DNA from: Lichenibacterium ramalinae
GTDB taxonomy: Bacteria; Pseudomonadota; Alphaproteobacteria; Rhizobiales; Beijerinckiaceae
DNA length: 64,000 bases
Assembly: GCF_004137085.1 (NCBI RefSeq)
Contig: NZ_QYBC01000001.1
Span: 424,412 to 488,411 of the forward strand
Direction: 5' to 3'
This document shows positions 58,821-64,000 of this stretch, piece by piece. The notes under the pieces were generated by a model. The model saw nothing but the letters and a program-made list of their open reading frames with translations. It did not search any database and was not told the DNA's origin. The translations under genes were made by a program, and so were the position numbers. Within the stretch, counting starts at the first letter, position 1, and each line of letters opens with the position of its first letter.

Positions 58821-59864
58821 ATGATCAACACCCTGACCGAGACTCAGCACATCCTGGCTGTCGGCTGGTGGATGGTGGTGGGGTTCTCCGTCCTCCTCTA
58901 CATCATCCTCGACGGCGCCGACCTCGGCGCCGGCATCTTCTCGCTCTTCGTGCGCGACGAGGACGAGCGGGGCGCCATCATGGAGGCCATGGCGGGGACG
59001 TGGGACGCCAACGAGACCTGGCTCATCGTGGCGGGGGGCGTCCTGTTCGGCTCCTTCCCCTTCGCCTACGGGTCCGCGCTGCATTACCTGATGATCCCGC
59101 TCATGATGGTCCTGCTCGGCGTCCTCACCCGGGCCGTGGCGCTGGAATTCCGACACCTCGCCGCCACCTGGAGCCGCCGCTTCACCGACTACGCCTTCGG
59201 CCTGTCGAGCCTCGCCGTGTCGTTCTTCGGCGGCATGGGCGTCGGCGCCGTGCTGCAGGGTTTCCCGATGACCCACCCGGAGCACGGCATCCCCGCCTAT
59301 GTCGGCGGCGCGCTGCGCTTCGCCACGCCCTTCAGCGCCTGGACCGGTGTCGCCGCCGTGGTGGCGGTCAGCCTGTCGGGCGGCCTCTTCGTGCGCGCCC
59401 GCTTCGAAAAGGGCGAGCCGATCCGCCGCCACGCGCGGGGCTGGACGCATGTCTCGTTCTACCTCGTCACCGTCACCGTGATGGTCACGGTGATCTGGAG
59501 CGCGCTGATCTTTCCCTGGGCCTGGAACAACTGGACGGGCCGCTACTTCTGGGCCTGGGGCCTGGTGCTCGCCGCGGCCCTGTTCTCGACCTACCGCATG
59601 CGGGTCGCGACCTTTGCGGACCGCGATTTCCGCGCCCTGCTGTGGCTCGACGCCACCATCGCCATCATGATGGGCGGCATGCTGGCCACCATGTATCCCT
59701 ACATCGTCCCCGGCACCTGGACGGTCTACGACGCCGCCAGCCCCGAGATCTCGATCGTCACCTTCCTGCTGACGGCTGTCGGGCTGTTCCCGGTCATGAT
59801 CATGTACAATTGGTACCAGATCTGGGTCTTCCGCGCCCGCGTCGCCAAGTTGGTCTCGCATTGA
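58821..59864 (+). CDS. cydB: bd-type quinol oxidase subunit II
   Basis: 347 residues, about nine helices. VGFSVLLYIILDGADLGAGIF, GTWDANETWLIVAGGVLFGSFP and SFFGGMGVGAVLQGF are conserved. Dimerises with CydA. 36 bp downstream of cydA; its stop overlaps the next small gene (TTGA). Confidence 0.96.
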   Translation: MINTLTETQHILAVGWWMVVGFSVLLYIILDGADLGAGIFSLFVRDEDERGAIMEAMAGTWDANETWLIVAGGVLFGSFPFAYGSALHYLMIPLMMVLLGVLTRAVALEFRHLAATWSRRFTDYAFGLSSLAVSFFGGMGVGAVLQGFPMTHPEHGIPAYVGGALRFATPFSAWTGVAAVVAVSLSGGLFVRARFEKGEPIRRHARGWTHVSFYLVTVTVMVTVIWSALIFPWAWNNWTGRYFWAWGLVLAAALFSTYRMRVATFADRDFRALLWLDATIAIMMGGMLATMYPYIVPGTWTVYDAASPEISIVTFLLTAVGLFPVMIMYNWYQIWVFRARVAKLVSH

Positions 59865-60091
59865 GCGTCGGGACCGCCGCCCTGCGCGCGGCCTGGAACC
59901 TGCGCGTCCTGGCGCTCTTCCTGCTCGGCCCGGTGGTCGGGGTCGTCCTCGTCTCCGTCGTGTTCGGCATGCCGGAGGGGCTGATCCGCATCGCCGCCGT
60001 CGTGTTCCTGTTCAGCCTCGCGACATTCGGCATCTTGGTGCGGGGCGAGTTGCGGCGGCTGATGGTGCCCCGCCGGCCGCCGGCCGGCTAG
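59861..60091 (+). CDS. Small two-helix membrane protein in the cyd operon
   Basis: 76 residues from TTG 59861, overlapping the cydB stop by 4 bp. Two transmembrane helices (LRVLALFLLGPVVGVVLVSVVFG; IRIAAVVFLFSLATFGILV) and a basic tail. Position suggests a bd-oxidase accessory like CydX/CydH/YbgE, though sequence similarity is not evident. The stop codon TAG (60089-60091) is part of the CTAG end of the following repeat, so the protein may have been altered by insertion. Confidence 0.65.
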   Translation: MSVGTAALRAAWNLRVLALFLLGPVVGVVLVSVVFGMPEGLIRIAAVVFLFSLATFGILVRGELRRLMVPRRPPAG

Positions 60092-60195
60092 AGCAGATCG
60101 CGATCAGGTCGAGTCACCTGATCGCGTGAAGATGCTCGCAAAAACATGGCACTAGAGCTGAAGTCGCGAGCCAAGGCGAGCGGCGACGGCTCTAA
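60088..60195 (-). repeat. CTAG-family repeat, type 2, copy 2
   Basis: 108 bp, inverted relative to the copy at 52678 and almost identical to it. Left end CTAGAGC; right end CTCTAA (one base off CTCTAG), fused with the start of the type 1 copy that follows. Includes the same 10-bp hairpin GCGATCAGGT/ACCTGATCGC. Confidence 0.92.
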
Positions 60196-60298
60196 AGCGC
60201 TTTCGCCTTCGGCGCATTCGCTCCGGCTCTCGGATCGAGAGCAAGTTCTTCGGCTTGGAGACGCCAAGGCGACTCGGAGAAAGCCGATCCCGCTCTAG
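60192..60298 (-). repeat. CTAG-family repeat, type 1, copy 2
   Basis: 107 bp, inverted relative to 63790-63896 and closely similar (shared blocks TCGGCTTTCTCCGAGTCGCC, TCCAAGCCGA, CCGAAGGCGAA). Left end CTAAAGC, right end GCTCTAG. The last two bases AG plus the following GAG form the AGGAG used by cydD. Confidence 0.92.
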
Positions 60299-60308
60299 GA
60301 GCCGCCAG

Positions 60309-62078
60309 GTGCCGTCCCATTCCGCCCCCATCGATCGCGCCACCGGCAAGGCGCTCGACGCTTGGCTGCGCGGGTTCGCGGCCCGCGTGCGCGTGCCCCT
60401 GTCGGCCGCAGTCGCGGCCGGGACGCTCGGCGGCCTGCTGATCGTCGCCCAGGCTTGGCTGCTGGCGCGCGTGGTCGACGGCGTGGCGATGCGCGGCCTC
60501 GGGCTCGACGGTTGCTGGCCCTGGCTCGTGGGCCTCCTCGCGGTCTTCGCCGGCCGCGCCGCCGTGTCGGCGCTGACCGACGCCATCGCGTTCGAGGCCG
60601 GCGCCCGGGTGGCGCTGGACGTGCGCGCCACCGTGATCGACCATATCGCGGCACTCGGCCCCTGCTTCACCCGCGGTGCCCGCACGGGCGAGCTCGCGAC
60701 GGCCGCGGTCGACGGCGTCGAGAACCTGAGGCGCTACTACGACGGCTACCTGCCCGGGACTGCGCTGGCCGCCGCGGTGCCGGTCGCCATCCTGGCCTTC
60801 GTGGTCCCGCAGGACTGGATCTCCGGCGCCGTGATGGTGCTGACGGCGCCGCTGATCCCCCTCTTTATGGTGCTGATCGGCAAGGGGGCGGAAGCGCTGA
60901 ACCGGCGGCAGTGGCGCCAGCTGGCCCGCATGAGCGCGCAGTTCTTCGACACGATCGAGGGGCTGACGACGCTGAAGCTGTTCGACGCCAGCCGGCGCGA
61001 GGTCGAGGTCGTGGCAGCCACGGCCGAGGACTACCGGCTGCGCACCATGGCGGTGCTGCGCGTGGCATTCCTGTCGTCGCTGATGCTGGAGTTCTTCGCC
61101 ACCGTGTCGATCGCCATGGTGGCGGTCTACGTCGGGTTCCGCCTGTATTTCGGCGAGATGCACTTCCTGCCGGGCTTCTTCGTACTGCTGCTCGCGCCCG
61201 AGTTCTTCCGTCCGCTGCGCAACATGGGCACGCAATACCACGCCCGCATGGAAGCGATCGGCTCGGCCGAGGCCATCGTGGCATTGCTGGGGACCGAGCC
61301 GCCCGCCGCCGCCTGGGGCGACGCCGAGCTGCCCACCGGTGCGCCGCTGGAGATCGTCTTCGAGACCGTGAGCTTCGGCTACGCGCCGGATGCGCCCGTG
61401 ATCCACGATGTCGGCTTCCGCATCGCGCGCGGCGAGCGCGTCGCTCTGGTGGGCCCCTCTGGCGCCGGCAAGACCACGCTCGGCCAACTCCTGCTCGGCT
61501 TCGCCCAGCCCGATGCGGGGCGGATCGCCATCGACGGCCTGGACCTCCGCACCCTGTCGCGCGCCGCCTGGCTGCGCCGCGTCGCCTGGCTGCCGCAGCG
61601 GCCGACGCTGTTCCACGGCACGCTGCGCGGCAACCTGCTGCTCGCCCGGCCCGACGCCACTCCGGCGGAGCTCGACCGGGCGCTGGCTGCCGCGGGCGCG
61701 GACGCGTTCATCGCGGCGCTGCCGCACGGCCTCGACACCGCGGTCGGAGACCGTGGGCAGGGCCTGTCGGGGGGCGAGATCCAGCGCATCGCGCTGGCAC
61801 GCGTCTTCCTCGCCGACGCCGACATCGTCGTGCTCGACGAGGCCAGCGCGGGCCTCGACGCCGACACCGCCGCGCTGGTGACGCGCTCGATCGCGGCGCT
61901 GTCGCCCGGCCGCATCGTGCTGGTCATCGCGCATCGGCTCGACACGATCCGGGAGGTGGACCGCGTGCTGGTGATCGAAGACGGGCGCGTCGTCGAGCGC
62001 GGCCGGCCCGGCGAGCTGATGGCGCGCGGCTCGCGCTTCGCCGGCATGGTGGGCATCCTCGAAGGAGCCGACGCTTGA
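60309..62078 (+). CDS. cydD: CydD-type ABC exporter subunit
   Basis: 589 residues from GTG 60309, with AGGAG 7 bases upstream; a longer TTG start inside the repeat is rejected. Six-helix membrane domain, then Walker A GPSGAGKTTL, Q-loop WLPQRPTLFHG, signature LSGGEIQRIALAR, Walker B IVVLDEAS. CydDC exports glutathione/cysteine (or handles haem) for assembly of bd oxidases. Stop overlaps the cydC start (TTGA). Confidence 0.93.
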   Translation: MPSHSAPIDRATGKALDAWLRGFAARVRVPLSAAVAAGTLGGLLIVAQAWLLARVVDGVAMRGLGLDGCWPWLVGLLAVFAGRAAVSALTDAIAFEAGARVALDVRATVIDHIAALGPCFTRGARTGELATAAVDGVENLRRYYDGYLPGTALAAAVPVAILAFVVPQDWISGAVMVLTAPLIPLFMVLIGKGAEALNRRQWRQLARMSAQFFDTIEGLTTLKLFDASRREVEVVAATAEDYRLRTMAVLRVAFLSSLMLEFFATVSIAMVAVYVGFRLYFGEMHFLPGFFVLLLAPEFFRPLRNMGTQYHARMEAIGSAEAIVALLGTEPPAAAWGDAELPTGAPLEIVFETVSFGYAPDAPVIHDVGFRIARGERVALVGPSGAGKTTLGQLLLGFAQPDAGRIAIDGLDLRTLSRAAWLRRVAWLPQRPTLFHGTLRGNLLLARPDATPAELDRALAAAGADAFIAALPHGLDTAVGDRGQGLSGGEIQRIALARVFLADADIVVLDEASAGLDADTAALVTRSIAALSPGRIVLVIAHRLDTIREVDRVLVIEDGRVVERGRPGELMARGSRFAGMVGILEGADA

Positions 62079-63793
62079 GGGACGCCCTGCGCCTGCTGCG
62101 CCTGTTCCAGCCTTACGTGGGCTGGATGCTCGCCGGCGTGGCGGTGAACGTCGCCGTGGTGCTGGCCAACGTGGCGCTGCTGGCCGTGTCGGGCTGGTTC
62201 ATCACCGCCATGGGCCTGGCGGGCTTGGGCCTGACGACGTTGAACTACTTCACCCCGGCCGCCGCCATCCGCGGCCTGGCGGTGTTGCGCACGGTCGGGC
62301 GCTACGTCGAGCGCCTCGTCACCCACGAGGCGACCTTCCGCCTCATCGCCGGCCTGCGCGTGTGGTTCTACCGGCACCTCGAGCCGCTGGCCCCGGCGCG
62401 GCTGCAGCACTACCGCGGCGGCGACCTGCTGAGCCGCATCCGCGCCGACATCGACAGCCTCGACAACCTGTACCTCCGCGTCGTCGCGCCCACGGCGGCG
62501 GCGCTGGTCTCGTCCACCGCGCTGGTGTGGTTCATGTCGCGCTTCAGCGTCCCGATCGCGCTGCTCGATGCCGCGGCTCTCCTCGCGGCCGGCGTCGGGC
62601 TGCCCTTGGCGGCGCGGCGGCTCGGGCGCGGACCCGGGGCGCGCGCGGTCGCCACCCGTGCCGACCTGCGCGCCGCCGTGGCCGACGGCGTGCGAGGCCT
62701 GGGCGAACTCGACGTCTGCGGCGCCGTGGCGGCCCACGCGGCCCACGTCGCCCGGAGGAGCCGGGCGCTGGCCGACGACAATCGCCGGCTGGCGCGCCTC
62801 GGCGCCGCCATGACGGCGCTGTCCGGCCTCGCCGCGCAATCGGCGCTATGGGGCGCCCTCGTGCTGGCCATCCCGCTCGTGCGCTCGGGCGCCCTGACGG
62901 GGCCGGACCTCGCCATGGTGGCGCTGTTCGTGCTGGCGAGCTTCGAGGCGGTGGCGCCGCTGCCGCTCGCCTTCGGGGCGCTCGGCGAGACGATGGCGGC
63001 GGCGCGGCGCATCTTCGAGGTGGTCGACGCCGCGCCGGCGGTGCGCGACCCGGCCCGACCGGCGGCCGTGCCGCGCCGCTTCGACCTCCGGGTGCGCGGC
63101 CTCGGGATGCGCTACAGCGACGATGGACCCTGGGCGCTCGACGGCGTCGATCTCGACGTGCCGCAGGGCGGGTCGGTCGGCATCGTGGGCCCGTCTGGCG
63201 CCGGCAAGACGAGCCTCATCAACGTGCTGCTGCGCTTCCGGGACTACCAGGAGGGCACCGTCGAGATCGGCGGCGTGGCCCTGCGCGACCTCGACGGCGC
63301 CTCGGTGCGCAACCTTTGCGCCGTGGTGGCGCAGGATACCCACCTCTTCAACGCTTCCGTGCGCGACAACCTGCTGCTGGCCCGGCCCGACGCATCCCCC
63401 CACGACCTCCGCGAAGCGCTGCGCGACGCCGGCATCCTCGACGAGATCGAAGCGCTGCCGCAAAGCCTCGACACGTTCGTGGGGGAGGCGGGGACCCGTC
63501 TGTCGGGCGGCCAAGCGCGGCGCGTCGCCATCGCGCGGGCGCTGCTCAAGGATGCCCCGATCCTGGTTCTCGACGAGCCCACCGAGGGGCTCGATGCCGC
63601 CTCGGAGCGCGCCGTGCTGCGCGCCCTCGACCGGCTGATGGTGGGCCGCACCACGCTTCTGGTGACGCACCGGCCGCAGGCGCTCCGTCATGTCGACGCG
63701 GTGTTGCATCTCGAACGCGGCCCGCGTGCGAGGCCGCGAGACCTCCCTCTCGTTGCCGGGATGGGAACGACGCGACAGGGATCAAACACCTAG
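62075..63793 (+). CDS. cydC: CydC-type ABC exporter subunit
   Basis: 572 residues from TTG 62075 with AAGGAG 8 bases upstream. Membrane domain begins LFQPYVGWMLAGVAVNVAVV; LLAVSGWFITAMGLAG is a CydC hallmark. Walker A GPSGAGKTSL, signature LSGGQARRVAIAR, Walker B LVLDEPTEGLD, switch THRP. The last ~25 residues (RGPRARPRDLPLVAGMG and after) are polar, and the stop TAG lies in the CTAG end of a type 1 repeat. Confidence 0.93.
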   Translation: MRDALRLLRLFQPYVGWMLAGVAVNVAVVLANVALLAVSGWFITAMGLAGLGLTTLNYFTPAAAIRGLAVLRTVGRYVERLVTHEATFRLIAGLRVWFYRHLEPLAPARLQHYRGGDLLSRIRADIDSLDNLYLRVVAPTAAALVSSTALVWFMSRFSVPIALLDAAALLAAGVGLPLAARRLGRGPGARAVATRADLRAAVADGVRGLGELDVCGAVAAHAAHVARRSRALADDNRRLARLGAAMTALSGLAAQSALWGALVLAIPLVRSGALTGPDLAMVALFVLASFEAVAPLPLAFGALGETMAAARRIFEVVDAAPAVRDPARPAAVPRRFDLRVRGLGMRYSDDGPWALDGVDLDVPQGGSVGIVGPSGAGKTSLINVLLRFRDYQEGTVEIGGVALRDLDGASVRNLCAVVAQDTHLFNASVRDNLLLARPDASPHDLREALRDAGILDEIEALPQSLDTFVGEAGTRLSGGQARRVAIARALLKDAPILVLDEPTEGLDAASERAVLRALDRLMVGRTTLLVTHRPQALRHVDAVLHLERGPRARPRDLPLVAGMGTTRQGSNT

Positions 63794-63896
63794 AGCAGTA
63801 TCGGCTTTCTCCGAGTCGCCTTGACGACTCCAAGCCGATAAAACTGCTCTCGATTCGAGAGCTGGAGCGAGTTCACCGAAGGCGAAGGCGCTCTAG
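63790..63896 (+). repeat. CTAG-family repeat, type 1, copy 3
   Basis: 107 bp from CTAGAGC to GCGCTCTAG with inner dyads (ATCGGCTT...AAGCCGAT and CTCTCGATTCGAGAG). It covers the cydC stop codon. Directly next to the putative left end of an insertion sequence. Confidence 0.92.
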
Positions 63897-64000
63897 GTGT
63901 GAGCTTTCCATAGGTTGTCCATCCGATCCGAACCGAGGAAGCTGAGGTTGCGACGCTTCAGCCCCAAGGGAGGGACCGGATGAACATCCACAAGAATGCC
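63897..64000 (+). mobile_element. Left end of an IS481-like insertion sequence
   Basis: From TGTGAGCTTTCC (63898) on, the sequence changes character and leads, after AAGGGAGGGA, to an ATG at 63980 whose product begins MNIHKNA, the usual first residues of IS481-family transposases. The element is cut by the window edge, so terminal repeats and target duplication cannot be checked. Confidence 0.6.
63980..64000 (+). CDS. IS481-like transposase, first seven codons
   Basis: Only MNIHKNA is visible. GGGAGGG 6-9 bases upstream is a strong ribosome site. This N-terminus is typical of IS481-family DDE transposases, whose HTH and catalytic domain would lie beyond the window. Confidence 0.6.

Noticed and set aside
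60255..60308. N-terminal extension of cydD from a TTG inside the repeat
   Set aside because: Encoded by the mobile repeat, Arg/Ser-rich, and a GTG with AGGAG lies just downstream.

Overview
The window is chromosomal DNA of a high-GC (by eye about 70%) alphaproteobacterium, most likely of the order Hyphomicrobiales. Markers pointing that way are an HWE-family histidine kinase, a his block in the order DUF2628-hisH-hisA-hisF-hisE-coaA, a perfect CtrA-type box, a CIRCE/HrcA-controlled groESL operon and a LuxR/LuxI pair. Genus cannot be fixed from the sequence. Genes are tightly packed, with many 4-bp ATGA/GTGA/TTGA start-stop overlaps and frequent GTG and TTG starts.

Layout. 1-0.2 kb: 3' end of lon. 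0.5-1.9: queE-queC (queuosine/7-deazaguanine). 1.9-9.0: GAF/PAS HWE kinase, small proteins, a DHH phosphoesterase, an amino-acid-type binding protein, SCO1, hrcA and two tiny genes. 9.3-11.5: CIRCE-groES-groEL with an unusual structured spacer. 11.6-13.6: GGDEF-EAL protein. 13.7-24.2: a nutrient-scavenging cluster made of a LacI regulator, a type I sulfatase with a sulfonate-type ABC importer, a CitE-like lyase with a polar amino-acid ABC importer, and a divergent DszA/SnaA/NtaA-type flavin monooxygenase. 24.3-26.0: a lower-GC two-gene insert that stands out, encoding an ImmA/IrrE-like protein whose HExxH metal site is destroyed, plus a small partner. 26.1-31.1: FadR-type regulator, Cys/Met-metabolism PLP enzyme and a sugar-type ABC importer without its ATPase. 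31.3-36.4: small Cys-rich protein, CtrA-boxed repeat-rich secreted protein, large hybrid kinase. 36.4-48.3: hutGD, M48 protease, coaA-his block, a Pro/Ala-rich membrane protein, purA and an MFS exporter. 48.4-51.7: secreted protein and a luxR-luxI quorum-sensing pair.

51.7-64 kb is the accessory part. It holds five copies of ~107-bp repeats of two related families (mostly ended by CTAG), a lipase-like hydrolase with small neighbours, tiny membrane proteins, a tRNA-Ser(CGA) flanked by decayed remnants of a tyrosine recombinase and a RecD2/TraA-like helicase, the bd-type oxidase genes (cioAB/cydAB, a small membrane protein, cydD, cydC), and the start of an IS481-like transposase at the right edge. 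The repeats are threaded through the cyd operon: their CTAG ends supply the stop codons of three genes and half of the ribosome binding site of cydD.

The best candidates for something undescribed are the ImmA/IrrE-pseudoprotease plus partner module (24.3-26.0 kb) and the CTAG-ended repeats that remodel gene ends (52-64 kb). Further points are three unrelated proteins that each carry 6-residue (18-bp) tandem repeats, and the lipase-like gene cluster at 52.1-54.6 kb.
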